Shown here one piece after another: positions 38,998 to 48,361 of a stretch of 64,000 nucleotides of DNA. The notes beneath the pieces were generated by a model. The model was not told the DNA's origin. It did no database searches and worked only from the letters and a program-made list of their open reading frames with translations. Made by a program: the position numbers and the translations under genes. Within the stretch, counting starts at the first letter, position 1. Each line of letters begins with the position of its first letter. This DNA is from Lichenicola sp965198655 (GTDB taxonomy: Bacteria; Pseudomonadota; Alphaproteobacteria; Acetobacterales; Acetobacteraceae): the NCBI GenBank assembly GCA_965198655.1, contig OZ240668.1:3038001-3102000 (forward strand), in the 5' to 3' direction.

Positions 38998-40055
38998 CTG
39001 GCGCCGCCGCCGGCCGCGGCCGGACTGCCGTGCGACATCCCCGGCGCGCTGTCCAGCACGTCGAACGGTGCCGAGTCGGTGCGCAGCACGATCCGCGTGT
39101 TCGGCCCGACGATGCTGCTCAGCGTGTCGAGGCTGCGCAGCATCAGATAAAGGCTCGGGTCGAGCGCGTAGGCGCGGCCCTGGATGTCGGCGGCCTCGCG
39201 ACGTGACGCGGCCTCGATCTCGGCGGCCTCCGTGTTGGCGCGCGCCACCTCGATCCGGCTGTCACGCGCGGCCTCGGCGCGTATCTCGGCGGCCTGGCGC
39301 AACCCTTCGGCGGTGCGCTCGGCGGCGACCGTTTCGCGTTCGGAACGCATCCGCGACACGGTGGCGGCCAGCGTCGTTTCCGGCAGGCTGAGGCGTTCGA
39401 TTCCCACCTCGCGCACCGAGATCCCGTAGACCTGCCGGAGCGAGGCCGCGATCTCCTGCTGCAGCCGTTGCTGGAAGCGGTCGAGTTGCACCCGGCCGGG
39501 CACGGTGTTGACCAGGTCGGCGAGCTCGAAGCCGCTGGCCGTCACCTGCAGGGCCGCACCCACAAGGGAACGGAGCTGGCGAGCCGCCTCGTCCGGATCG
39601 TTGCGCACCGAGCGGACGAAGGCGCGGATGTCGCGGCCGTCGGCCGGCACCTGCCAGGCGACATAGGCCTGCACCAGGATGCGCAGGCCGTCGCGGGTTC
39701 CGACGTCCTGCAGGCCGGACGAGGTGGTGCGCAGCCGCAGGTCGACCGGGATCGCGGCCTCCACTGGCGCCGGCAGCTTCCAGCTCAGTCCCGGCACGGT
39801 GACGACGCGGACCGGCGCGCCGAAGCGGGTGACGAGGTCGGCCTGTCCGGCGCCGACCGTGACCGCGGTGGTCGCAACCACGGCACCCCCGAGCACCAGG
39901 CTCGCGACCACGCCGCGGAGAACGTAGCGCAGCCGTGCCGCGCCGGTCAGCCTTCCAGCCGGCCCATGGTGATGGTGATGGACGTGCCCGTGCCCATCGT
40001 CGTGGTCGGGATGATCCGAATGCTGATCGGGCAGGTGATGGTGGGAGCCGTCCAT
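38994..40055 (-). CDS. SPFH-domain membrane protein, HflC-like, with His-rich N-terminus
   Basis: 353 residues. The first ~32 residues are extremely His/Asp rich (HHHLPDQHSDHPDHDDGHGH), a probable Zn/Ni/Cu-binding tail on the side of the membrane before the helix at about 47-68 (VVASLVLGGAVVATTAVTVG). Then an SPFH domain (QADLVTRFGAPVRVVTVPGL onward) and a coiled coil with ERTAEGLRQAAEIRAEAARD, the HflC-like pattern. The C-terminus carries YLMLRSLDTLSSIVGPNTRI, as in HflC. It starts 3 bases after the polytopic SPFH gene stop. Confidence 0.87.
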   Translation of the reverse strand: MDGSHHHLPDQHSDHPDHDDGHGHVHHHHHGPAGRLTGAARLRYVLRGVVASLVLGGAVVATTAVTVGAGQADLVTRFGAPVRVVTVPGLSWKLPAPVEAAIPVDLRLRTTSSGLQDVGTRDGLRILVQAYVAWQVPADGRDIRAFVRSVRNDPDEAARQLRSLVGAALQVTASGFELADLVNTVPGRVQLDRFQQRLQQEIAASLRQVYGISVREVGIERLSLPETTLAATVSRMRSERETVAAERTAEGLRQAAEIRAEAARDSRIEVARANTEAAEIEAASRREAADIQGRAYALDPSLYLMLRSLDTLSSIVGPNTRIVLRTDSAPFDVLDSAPGMSHGSPAAAGGGAR

Positions 40056-40058
40056 GAT

Positions 40059-41972
40059 CTACTCGCCGTCGCCAATCGTCGGGGCGGCACCTGGCATCGG
40101 CCGCAGGTCGAGGGTGGTCGCGTCGGGTGCCGCGAGGCGACGATCGATGATCGTCATCGGCGTCCGGGTCAGGGCTGCGCCGAGATCGGACAGCCGGCGC
40201 TCGAACAGGAAGCTCGAACCATTGCGGTGATCGGCCTCGGCGTCGGCGGCGAACCGCGTCAGCGTGGAGCGGGCGCCCCCGACCGTCTCAGCGGCACGCG
40301 CGGTGGCGGCGGCTCCTTGCGAGAACGCGTATTGCCGGGTCTGCGCCATGACGGTCAGGGCACGGCCGCGCTCGGCATAGATCGAGGCATCGGCCGTGAT
40401 CTCCGCGGCGCGCACCGCGTGATAGGCCTCGGCGGCGCCAGCGGGCGGGTGGATCGCCTCGATGACCAGCGCCACCGCCTCGAGACCGACCTGCTGGGCG
40501 TCCAACAGGCGCTGCAACCGGGACCGCAAGCTTGCGGCCATCCGCTCGCGGTCGGCGCCCAGCACCGCCGTCAGGGTGCTGGCGGCGAATGCGGTGGCGA
40601 TGATCCTGTCCGCATCGGCACGCAGCAGCCGCGTCGGGTCGAGCACCGCGGTACTGGCCAGGATCGCGGACTGGTCGTCGAGCCCGACCCGGTAGAGCAC
40701 GCGCATGTCGGCGGAAACGCTTTGGAACAACTGCCTGTCTGGCACCGTCGCGGCATCGGTCCGGGTCCTGGCCGCCACGCCGGTGGCCGCCGTGCTGGCG
40801 ACCAGCAGGGTCACCTCGCCAGGATGCGGCTGGTCCCAAAGCCGGTCGGCCGCTACCGGAGCCGGATCCTCCGCATTGGACGAGGGCGAAGCGGATGCCA
40901 AAACGGATGCCGGAGCGGTGTCGCCCAGCGCCAGCTCGTGCACCGTGCCCCATTCCACCGCCCGGGTGACGCCCAGTGGCCAAGGCAGGATGGCATGCAG
41001 GCCCGGACGCAACACCGCAACCGGGGCACCGAACCGCAGATAAACCGCCCGGCCATCCACCGGCACCACCGCCAGGCCGCTGAGACCCCAGGCGCAGAGC
41101 AGCAACACCAGCGTCAACGGCAGGGCTGCGGCGCGGAGATAGCCGAGCGCCCAGGAGCGCGAGATGTCGATGCCGAGCTGGTCGCGCAACACCTGGCGGC
41201 CAAAGCCCGCCTCACAGCCGTCGCATCGCGTCGCGGTGGTGAGCAGCCGTGCGAGCAGGGAGTCGGACACCGCCCGCGCCGCGTCGGGCGGGCCGGGTGG
41301 CAGGAAGCAGCGCCCGACCGCGCGCAGGACGAGTTCCGCACCCATCAGGGCGATGAAGATCGAGACGATCCTGACCAGGACGGGTGCGAACGCCGCGCCA
41401 AGGGCGGCCGCAACCGCGATCAGCCCCGTCGCGAAGGTGGCCTGCACCGCGCCGAGGGCCAGACGGCGCAGCGCCGGCGCCTCAGGCAGGACGCCAACGT
41501 CCTGCGCGTGCAGGGTGCGTTCGCCGATTAGCAACGGGAAGGCGAGCACGAGCGTCGCGATGCCCAGCGCAACGGGAACCGGCTGCGCGGACGCCGTGAC
41601 CAGGGCGGTGTGCCCAGCCCACAGCGCCAGGATTGCGGCGGCGGCGCCGGCCGGCAGCACGATCAGCAGTGCGGATCGCCGTGCGGTGTCCCCCGCCGCA
41701 ACCGGATGCGGCACCGAGGCGGACGACACACGTGCGCGTGCCACCAGGCGTGTCGCGAGCAGCGGCCCCGCCAGCGTCAGCACGCCGGCGAGCGGCAGGG
41801 CGATCGCGCCGGACCGGTGGATGGCAGCGGCGAACCCGTAGGGGATCCGTCCCCCGAGGAAGCCGGAGCAGGCCAGCAACACCGCCGCCAGCAGGGCGCC
41901 GAGTCCGATGGTCGAAAGGCAGAGACCACGCAGCGGCGCCGGGGGCGTCACGATGCGCAACGGTCCGCACAC
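40059..41972 (-). CDS. Polytopic SPFH-domain protein, first gene of the SPFH/ATPase operon
   Basis: About 637 residues. The N-terminal half has some seven hydrophobic segments; a CxxC pair (TTATRCDGCEAGFGRQ) lies before the last one. The second half is SPFH-like: VVPVDGRAVYLRFGAPVAVL, LRPGLHAILPWPLG, a helical region with DADRIIATAFAASTL, and an Ala-rich coiled coil (EITADASIYAERGRALTVMA). No ATG lies near the expected start; GTG 41972 (7 bases after the phosphoesterase stop) or GTG 41951 are likely. Fusion of a multi-helix domain to an HflK-like module is unusual. Confidence 0.75.
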   Translation of the reverse strand: MCGPLRIVTPPAPLRGLCLSTIGLGALLAAVLLACSGFLGGRIPYGFAAAIHRSGAIALPLAGVLTLAGPLLATRLVARARVSSASVPHPVAAGDTARRSALLIVLPAGAAAAILALWAGHTALVTASAQPVPVALGIATLVLAFPLLIGERTLHAQDVGVLPEAPALRRLALGAVQATFATGLIAVAAALGAAFAPVLVRIVSIFIALMGAELVLRAVGRCFLPPGPPDAARAVSDSLLARLLTTATRCDGCEAGFGRQVLRDQLGIDISRSWALGYLRAAALPLTLVLLLCAWGLSGLAVVPVDGRAVYLRFGAPVAVLRPGLHAILPWPLGVTRAVEWGTVHELALGDTAPASVLASASPSSNAEDPAPVAADRLWDQPHPGEVTLLVASTAATGVAARTRTDAATVPDRQLFQSVSADMRVLYRVGLDDQSAILASTAVLDPTRLLRADADRIIATAFAASTLTAVLGADRERMAASLRSRLQRLLDAQQVGLEAVALVIEAIHPPAGAAEAYHAVRAAEITADASIYAERGRALTVMAQTRQYAFSQGAAATARAAETVGGARSTLTRFAADAEADHRNGSSFLFERRLSDLGAALTRTPMTIIDRRLAAPDATTLDLRPMPGAAPTIGDGE

Positions 41973-41979
41973 CGGCCCA

Positions 41980-43845
41980 TCAGAAGTCGCAACTGATGTT
42001 CCGGGTCGGGCGCAGCGCGATCTTGCAATGGCCGGCGAGCGTCGAGCTCGCCTTGTAGACCGCCGCATCGAAGCCGGTCACGGCGCCGGTGCCGTCGCGC
42101 TGGGTTTGCAGCAAGGCGAAGCCGAACTCGTCATGGCCATAGGTCCGGCTCGCCAGGGCCTGCACCACCGAGCCGCTGATCTGGTTGATCGAGAACGGGG
42201 CGTCGGTCTGGGCGTAGGCGGCCGGGTCGAGCGTGCCGTTGGCCGGCACCAGGCCGGTGTTGAGGTCGGGATCAAGCAGGGTGCCGCCGACGCCGACGAT
42301 CAGTTGCGGCGCGTAATGGGCGGCGTCGGCGAAGTTGACGTACTCGAACTGGTGGATGTGGCCCGACAGGAACAGGCCGATGTTGGCCGGCACGCCCTGC
42401 GCGAAGGCGCTGGCGGCGTAGGTACCCCCGGCGACCACGGCCTGCTCGGTGAAGTCGCCGGCGGTGTCGTCGGGTGCGGCCGGCGTGCCCTGGGCCCCGT
42501 AGGTCAGGCCGAAGCTGGGCTTGTGGGTGGTGAAGACGTTGATGGAATGTGGTCCGACCGCGGCAAGCAGGTTGGTCAGGTCGAGGTCGTAGTTCTGCGC
42601 CAGGGCGGTGGCCACGGCGGAGTCGTTGGCGAGGCTCGAATCGTGGACCAGGAAGTTGACCCCGCCCGCCGGCACCACGTAGCTCGGCTCGAAATCGGCG
42701 GTGTGGTTGGCGACGCCGTTGGCAGGTGCCGCCGGACTGGACGGGCCGCAGGCGACGTTGGCGGGGTTGTAGGGGTACGGGTCGAGCAGCGCATACCAGC
42801 CGCGTGCGCCGCGGCCGCAGCTTTCGTGGTTGCCGCGGGTCATCACCCAGGGCGCTGCGGCCAGGAGCGGGTTGGCGGGGAACAGCACGTCGGCGTTCCA
42901 GCTGTCGAAGGTATCGCCCCAGGTCTCGTAGTTCGGGCTGGTGGGATCGGCGCAGCCCGGGAACGTGTTGTTGCAGTTGGTGTCGCGGTAGAACCAGTCG
43001 CCGACATGCACGACGAGGTCGGGCTTGAAGGTCGCCTCCCAACTGGCGAGGTAGGCCCAGGGAAAGGCGGTCGGGCTGCTGCAGTTCTGCTGGTTGGCGC
43101 CGTTGGCGGCGAGCGCGCCGGCCATCCGGCAGCCGGTATCGGCCATCACCAGGATGCGCTCGGGCCGCGGCTTCGGAAGCGTCAGCTCGACGCCGTCGAT
43201 CGACGCCGTGCTGAAGCCGTAGGGCAGCACCGTCTCGCACTCGGCCCAGCTCGTCGTGGCCATCGGCGTGCCGTTCGGAAAATTCTGCGGCGACGTGTTC
43301 TGGACGAAGTATTGCGGGTAGCCGGCCTTGCCGTTGGTCGAGCCGGGCGTGCCCGGAACGTTGGTCAAGGACGCGCCGGAGAAGCGAACCCGCATCGGGA
43401 TGACCAGGCCATGGGCGAGGCGGGCCACGGGACAGGCGCCGCCGGAGACGACGGCTCGCGCCAGGATCGTCGGGAAGATGCTCGTCGGCTCATCGCCCCA
43501 GCTTCCGGAGATGAGCGTGTTGACCGAGCTGCCGGGTGCCAACTGAATCCAGCGCGCGACGGTCTGGCCGCTGCCACCAGTGTCGGAACGCGCGCCGATC
43601 AGGCCGTTCAGGAAGCCCTGGATCTGGGCCGGAGACAGGGATTCGAGTTCGGCCGCATCCTGTTCCAGCAGCTTGATCTGGGCCGGCGGGAGGCTTGCGA
43701 GGAGTGCCGTGAGGTCGGTCACGCCGATGCCATAGCGGAGAGCCAGACGCTCAAGGCCGCGACCTGTGGGAACTGCACCTGCGGGCAGGATCTGGCAGAC
43801 CGTCGCGGTCAGCACGGCGCAGCAGATCATGAGACGCCGGATCAT
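41980..43845 (-). CDS. Exported calcineurin-like metallophosphoesterase
   Basis: 621 residues with a signal peptide (MIRRLMICCAVLTATVCQIL, cleavage near AGA). Metal-binding motifs in order: VMADTGCR, VVHVGDWFYRD (GDxxY), MTRGNHESCG (GNHE), VFTTHKPSFG and LSGHIHQFEY (GHxH), the dimetal set of calcineurin-like/purple-acid-type phosphatases. Multiple Cys suggest periplasmic disulfides. The substrate is unknown. The start 43845 gives a clean signal peptide; the frame is open to 44268. The SPFH operon follows within about 10 bases and may be co-transcribed. Confidence 0.88.
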   Translation of the reverse strand: MIRRLMICCAVLTATVCQILPAGAVPTGRGLERLALRYGIGVTDLTALLASLPPAQIKLLEQDAAELESLSPAQIQGFLNGLIGARSDTGGSGQTVARWIQLAPGSSVNTLISGSWGDEPTSIFPTILARAVVSGGACPVARLAHGLVIPMRVRFSGASLTNVPGTPGSTNGKAGYPQYFVQNTSPQNFPNGTPMATTSWAECETVLPYGFSTASIDGVELTLPKPRPERILVMADTGCRMAGALAANGANQQNCSSPTAFPWAYLASWEATFKPDLVVHVGDWFYRDTNCNNTFPGCADPTSPNYETWGDTFDSWNADVLFPANPLLAAAPWVMTRGNHESCGRGARGWYALLDPYPYNPANVACGPSSPAAPANGVANHTADFEPSYVVPAGGVNFLVHDSSLANDSAVATALAQNYDLDLTNLLAAVGPHSINVFTTHKPSFGLTYGAQGTPAAPDDTAGDFTEQAVVAGGTYAASAFAQGVPANIGLFLSGHIHQFEYVNFADAAHYAPQLIVGVGGTLLDPDLNTGLVPANGTLDPAAYAQTDAPFSINQISGSVVQALASRTYGHDEFGFALLQTQRDGTGAVTGFDAAVYKASSTLAGHCKIALRPTRNISCDF

Positions 43846-44016
43846 GTTTGACCGTCCGTTACGATTTGGCCGACAAACTAACCTCCTGTCTTGCCAACTG
43901 GGATGAAAGTTTGAAGACGAAGCCGTTCTTCGGCCAACGGATCGACCAGGCGTGCGGCGGGACATGGCTGTCAGACGAGTGACCGGGCGCGGGCTGACGA
44001 TGCCGGCAAGCAAACC

Positions 44017-44240
44017 GTGACCGCGCTGCCGGGCGTGTGCTATTCCTCGTCCTCCGACAGCTTCGCGATGATCCGTGGTGGCCACGTCGATCTTGCGGTG
44101 CCGAGCGCGATGGAGGTATCCGAGGCCGGAGACATCGCGAACTGGATGGTTCCTGGTCGAATGGTCAAGGGCATGAGCGGCCCCATCGATCTGGTCGCCG
44201 GCGTGCGTCGGGTGGTCGGCATGATCATCAGCCGATCGAA
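44017..44240 (+). pseudogene. Fragment of a 3-oxoacid CoA-transferase subunit B
   Basis: VTALPGVCYSSSSDSFAMIR, GGHVDLAVPSAMEVSEAGDI, ANWMVPGRMVKGM and GPIDLVAGVRRVVGMI are the central conserved block of ScoB/AtoA/PcaJ subunits. The catalytic-Glu region and the rest of the gene are missing, and the frame ends in unrelated sequence by 44301. It is a relic next to the catabolic cluster. Confidence 0.7.
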
Positions 44241-44407
44241 ATCCTGTTCGCGCATGGTTGCCTATCATGTCCGCTCATGGCACCCGATCGCCACAGTCTG
44301 ACACGAGACGCGTTCACTGCAACGATGGCAGACCGCGGTGCCCGAGCGACTGGTCGCCGACGGATGGGTGGTGATGCCCGAGGTCGGCAGGGCGGCGCAA
44401 GGCGCTT

Positions 44408-45301
44408 CTATTGCTGTGCTGCCGCATGACGCAGCAGGTCGGCGAAGTGCTCCGCCGCCGGAGTGAGCGGGATCGAGACCCGCTCCACCAGCATGATGGG
44501 AAAGCCCGGTATGGCCTCCTTCACCGGAATCTGGATGATCTGCTGGTTGATCAGGTTGCTGGTGAGGTACCGACGCGGCGAGATCGCCAGCATGTCTGTG
44601 GTGGTCAATCCCAGGAGCCAGGTCAGCAACGATTCGGTAGCCAGCGCCAGGTTCGGCAGCGGGAGCCCGTAGCGGACGAACAGGTCGTTGAACTCCATTC
44701 CGGGATCCTCCGTGATGGACGTCGTGATCCAGTTCGCATCGACAAGCTCGGCCAGGGAGGTGGCGTGACGCAGCGGATGTCCTTTGCGCGCAAGCACGAC
44801 CCGCTTGTTCTCGAACAGCTTCTCGTGCCGCAATCCCGCAGCCACCCCGGCCATCGGCAACGGACCGACATAGAAGTCGATCGTGCCGTCGAGGAGGCGC
44901 CGCTCGATAACCGGATAGACGCCCTCGATGATCCGCAGCTTTATCCTGGGAAACCGTCGGCCGAACGGAGCGAGGGCGCTTGGCACGAGCGCCACGTGTG
45001 ACAGGCTGGACAGGCAGATCACGACCTCCCCTTGCATGACGCCCTGCAGTTGCTGCAACTCTTCCAGCGCCCGTCGCAGTTCCTGGTAGGCGGCGCCGCT
45101 TCGTCGCGCGAACGTCTTGCCGAGCTCGGTCAGCATGGCACCGCTGGCGTGGCGCTCGAGCAGCGAGGTGCCGACCTCCTGTTCGAGATCGCGGATGCTC
45201 CGGCTCAAGGAAGGCTGGCTTATTCCCAGGTGCTTGGCGGCTGCGCGAATGCTCCCCTTCTCGGCAACCGCCAGGTAGTCGCGGAGCTGATGTAGCTTCA
45301 T
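44408..45301 (-). CDS. LysR-family transcriptional regulator
   Basis: 297 residues: winged helix-turn-helix at 1-60 (MKLHQLRDYLAVAEKGSIRA, LGISQPSLSRSIRDLE), then the periplasmic-binding-protein-like effector domain (about 90-290). It resembles regulators of aromatic catabolism such as the GbpR/PcaQ-type LTTRs. It is divergent from the resorcylate-type cluster beginning at 45906. ATAACCGATAGGCAT just upstream of its start could be half of a LysR-type box, but the match is weak. The likely inducer is an aromatic acid of the cluster (inference). Confidence 0.93.
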   Translation of the reverse strand: MKLHQLRDYLAVAEKGSIRAAAKHLGISQPSLSRSIRDLEQEVGTSLLERHASGAMLTELGKTFARRSGAAYQELRRALEELQQLQGVMQGEVVICLSSLSHVALVPSALAPFGRRFPRIKLRIIEGVYPVIERRLLDGTIDFYVGPLPMAGVAAGLRHEKLFENKRVVLARKGHPLRHATSLAELVDANWITTSITEDPGMEFNDLFVRYGLPLPNLALATESLLTWLLGLTTTDMLAISPRRYLTSNLINQQIIQIPVKEAIPGFPIMLVERVSIPLTPAAEHFADLLRHAAAQQ

Positions 45302-45628
45302 GGATATAACCGATAGGCATCATTACGACGGAATTGTCATCTTTCCCGACATACCAGCACGGACCATCATCGCGCAACGACGGCTCATGGCGCTGCCGCC
45401 ACCTAGTCGCGCCTTCCCGCGCGCCGCACGCTTCGCGACGGAGGACCTGCAGACTGCGAAACTAGGAAAGCCATTCGAGCGGGGACGAGACGAACACGAA
45501 CCTTCGCGTCACGACCCGAAAGAAAAAATGATAAATAAGCGGGAACGTCATGAACAACGAACACAACGGGGATCGAGACCCTCCTGAGAGGATGGTCTCG
45601 TTCGGACCGTGTTGCTGGGGCCCGGTCT
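45302..45628. other. Control region between the LysR gene and the catabolic cluster
   Basis: No supported gene. It should contain the lysR promoter and perhaps the operator (ATAACCGATAGGCAT near 45305-45320). An AT-rich spot, AGAAAAAATGATAAATAAG at about 45521-45539, is the only promoter-like stretch. Confidence 0.35.
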
Positions 45629-45847
45629 ATGCCGCGATGCTGCGGCACCACCTACTTCGACCTGTTCTCCACTCCCGAGCCGCCAGCGAACAAGCAATGG
45701 GCTGCCGTGGCCGACTGGTTCCACGTAGCAACCGGTCAGTGGCTGGTCTACGCGCTGATCGGGTTACATCTGGGAGCAACGGCTTGGCACATCGCGGTGC
45801 GGCGCGATCGGGTGCTGGAGCGCATGCTTCCGTCCCCCGAAGCGTAA
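45629..45847 (+). pseudogene. C-terminal fragment of a cytochrome b561
   Basis: 72 codons: the end of a b561-type membrane cytochrome, with the final helix and heme-binding His region (WLVYALIGLHLGATAWHIAV) and the typical tail RRDRVLERMLPS. The first helices are missing, so it is probably a relic rather than a working gene. Confidence 0.55.
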
Positions 45848-45905
45848 CGCCACAACGGCGGACAGCATTCGACCTGTGACGATGTGATGGGAGGGAAGCC
45901 TGATC

Positions 45906-46913
45906 ATGCAGGGCAAGATCGGTCTCGAGGAACACTTCGCGCTGGAGGAGACCCTCTCCGACTCCTCGAGCCAGATGCCGGAGACGATCTGGCCGGAGCT
46001 GCGTCATCGCCTTCTGGACATCCAGGAGACGCGGCTGCGGCTGATGGACGCGCACGGCATGGAGATGATGCTGCTGTCGCTCAACGCGCCGACCGTGCAG
46101 GCGGTGGCGAGCGTGTCGGGCGCGGGCGAGCTGTCCCGGCGCGCCAACGACTTCCTGGCCGAGCAGGTCGCGCGCCGGCCGGATCGCTTCCAGGGTCTGG
46201 CGGCGCTGCCGATGCAGGATCCGGAGGCGGCGGCGCGCGAGCTCGCCCGCTGCGTGACCGAGCTGGGCTTCAAGGGGGCCCTGGTGAACGGCTTCTCCGA
46301 GATCGAGCAGGTCGACGGCCCGGTCTACTACGACCTGCCGCAGTATCTCCCGTTCTGGGCCGAGGTCGAGGCGCTCGACGTTCCGTTCTACCTGCACCCG
46401 CGCAACCCGCTGGCGGCCGACGCGCGCATCTACAAGGGCCACCCCTGGCTGCTCGGGCCCACCTGGGCGTTCGGGCAGGAAACGGCGGTGCACGCGCTGC
46501 GCCTGATGGCGTCGGGGCTGTTCGATCGCCATCCCAGGCTGACGATCATCCTGGGCCACATGGGCGAGGGCCTGCCCTACAGCATGTGGCGGATCGACAA
46601 CCGCAACGCGTGGATGAAGATCAAGCCGGCCTACCCGGCGCAGAAGAAGCTCGCGGAGTACTTCCAGCAGAACTTCTACCTGACCACCTCGGGCAACTTC
46701 CGCACCCAGACCCTGATCGACGCCATCCTGGAGATCGGCGCCGACCGCATCCTGTTCTCGACCGACTGGCCGTTCGAGAACATCGACCACGCCGCGACCT
46801 GGTTCGACGCCGCCAGCATCAGCGAGGCCGACCGCCTGAAGATCGGCCGCCACAACGCCCAGAAACTGTTCAAGCTGGACAACGCCATCCATCAAGGGGG
46901 AGGCCGGTCATGA
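45906..46913 (+). CDS. 2,6-dihydroxybenzoate (gamma-resorcylate) decarboxylase-like amidohydrolase
   Basis: 335 residues, ACMSD-type TIM barrel. It begins MQGKIGLEEHFALEETLSDS, with Glu and His in EEHF in place of HxH, then FYLHPRNPLAADARIYKGHP, IILGHMGEGLPYSMWRID and ILFSTDWPFENIDHA, giving the Glu-His-His-Asp metal set of gamma-resorcylate decarboxylases, to which the whole sequence is very close. They convert 2,6-dihydroxybenzoate to resorcinol reversibly. The stop overlaps the aldehyde dehydrogenase start (ATGA). No resorcinol hydroxylase is visible here, so the true substrate may be a related phenolic acid. Confidence 0.88.
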   Translation: MQGKIGLEEHFALEETLSDSSSQMPETIWPELRHRLLDIQETRLRLMDAHGMEMMLLSLNAPTVQAVASVSGAGELSRRANDFLAEQVARRPDRFQGLAALPMQDPEAAARELARCVTELGFKGALVNGFSEIEQVDGPVYYDLPQYLPFWAEVEALDVPFYLHPRNPLAADARIYKGHPWLLGPTWAFGQETAVHALRLMASGLFDRHPRLTIILGHMGEGLPYSMWRIDNRNAWMKIKPAYPAQKKLAEYFQQNFYLTTSGNFRTQTLIDAILEIGADRILFSTDWPFENIDHAATWFDAASISEADRLKIGRHNAQKLFKLDNAIHQGGGRS

Positions 46914-48361
46914 TCGAGCGCAGGGCCAGGAACTGGATCGACGGCGAGTGGGTCGGGTCGTCGGACACGCAGAGCTTCAACCCGGCCACCGGCGGAACGT
47001 TCGGTAGCTTCAGTGACGCCACTGCCGCGGACGCGCAGAGAGCGATCGACGCTGCCGCCGCCGCGTTCCGCAGCGGTGACTGGTCGTTGGACCCTATGCT
47101 GCGCTCGACCGCGCTCAGCCACATGGCCGACGCCTACGCCGCCCGCCTCGACGACGTGATCGACACGCTCTGCCTCGAGAACGGGAAAGTCCGTTTCGAG
47201 GCGACGTTCGAGGCACGGGTCCTGGTCCGCCACCTGCGGTTCGCCGCCAGCCTCGCGTTGCAGAACTTCGGCTACGTCGCCGATCCGCGTCCTGGCATGC
47301 AGGGGATGTCGATCCGTCAGCCGGTCGGCGTCGCCGGCCTCATCATCCCGTGGAACTCGCCGGCGGTGCTGGCGATCCGGGCCCTCGCGCCGGCGCTGGC
47401 GACCGGCTGCACCGCGGTGCTGAAGATGCCGCAGCAGGCGGCGCACACCGCGCAGCTCATGGGCGAGATCATCGGCAGCGTGCCCGAGATCCCGCGCGGC
47501 GTGGTCAACATCTTCAGCGAGAGCGGCGCCGACGGGGCACGGCTGCTGATCGACAGCCCGAAGGTGCCGGTGGTCAGCTTCACCGGCAGCACGGCCACCG
47601 GACGGCAGATCGCCCGTGCTGCGGCCGACAAGCTGAAGCGGGTCGGGCTCGAGCTCGGCGGCAAGACGCCGCACCTGGTGTTCGACGACGCCGACCTGGA
47701 GGCGGTGCTACCGACGCTGGAGAAGTCGTCGACCGTGTTCGCCGGCCAGTTCTGCATGACCGGCAGCCGCATCCTGGTGCAGCGCGGTATCGCCGAGCGC
47801 CTCAAGGCCGGCTTGGCGCAGCGCCTGGAGCGGGTGCGGCCTGGACCGGCGTCGGATGCGGACAGCGACATGGGCCCGCTGATCGACAAGGCGTCGGTCG
47901 TGCGCGTGAACGCGATGGTCGAGGACGCGATCGCGAACGGCGCGGCGGTGCTGGTGCGCGGCGGCCCGAGCACCGTCCCGCACCTCGCCGGTGGTGCATT
48001 CTACCATCCGACGCTGCTCGAGGTGAGCGATCCGTCGATGGCGATCGTGCAGAAGGAGGTGTTCGGTCCGGTGCAGACTCTGCAGGTGTTCGAAACCGAG
48101 GACGAGGCCGTGACGCTCGCCAACGACAGCGAGTACGGCCTGCACGCCTGCATCTGGAGCCGCGACATCGACCGGCCGATCCGCGTCGCGCGTCGGTTGG
48201 AGGCCGGGCTGATCTCGATCAACAGCTGGGCGAACATCGCGGTCGAGTTCGAGGAAGGCGGCTTCAAGTCGAGCGGGCTCGGGCGCCTGGGCGGGCTCGC
48301 CTCGATCGAGGACTTCATCGAACACAAGCAGATCACCCAGAACTACGATGGCGGGCACTAG
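46910..48361 (+). CDS. NAD(P)-dependent aldehyde dehydrogenase
   Basis: 483 residues, complete. Conserved parts: IIPWNSPAVLAIRALAPALA, the coenzyme loop VSFTGSTATGRQIARAA, catalytic Glu in LELGGKTPHLVFDDADL, Cys in AGQFCMTGSRILVQ, and EVFGPVQTLQVFETEDEAV. It resembles aromatic or semialdehyde dehydrogenases and probably oxidises an aldehyde intermediate of the pathway. It is coupled to the decarboxylase by a 4-base overlap; the next gene begins immediately after its stop. Confidence 0.95.
   Translation: MIERRARNWIDGEWVGSSDTQSFNPATGGTFGSFSDATAADAQRAIDAAAAAFRSGDWSLDPMLRSTALSHMADAYAARLDDVIDTLCLENGKVRFEATFEARVLVRHLRFAASLALQNFGYVADPRPGMQGMSIRQPVGVAGLIIPWNSPAVLAIRALAPALATGCTAVLKMPQQAAHTAQLMGEIIGSVPEIPRGVVNIFSESGADGARLLIDSPKVPVVSFTGSTATGRQIARAAADKLKRVGLELGGKTPHLVFDDADLEAVLPTLEKSSTVFAGQFCMTGSRILVQRGIAERLKAGLAQRLERVRPGPASDADSDMGPLIDKASVVRVNAMVEDAIANGAAVLVRGGPSTVPHLAGGAFYHPTLLEVSDPSMAIVQKEVFGPVQTLQVFETEDEAVTLANDSEYGLHACIWSRDIDRPIRVARRLEAGLISINSWANIAVEFEEGGFKSSGLGRLGGLASIEDFIEHKQITQNYDGGH

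Noticed and set aside
35837..39391. A 1,184-codon plus-strand open frame
   Set aside because: It lies opposite the P-type ATPase and SPFH genes, whose motifs are clear; composition and lack of motifs mark it as a shadow.
43846..44016. Upstream extension of the metallophosphoesterase to 44268
   Set aside because: The added residues lack similarity and would bury the clear signal peptide that begins at 43845.
45629..45847. Small functional membrane cytochrome
   Set aside because: Only the last helix and tail of a cytochrome b561 are present; the other heme-ligating helices are missing.
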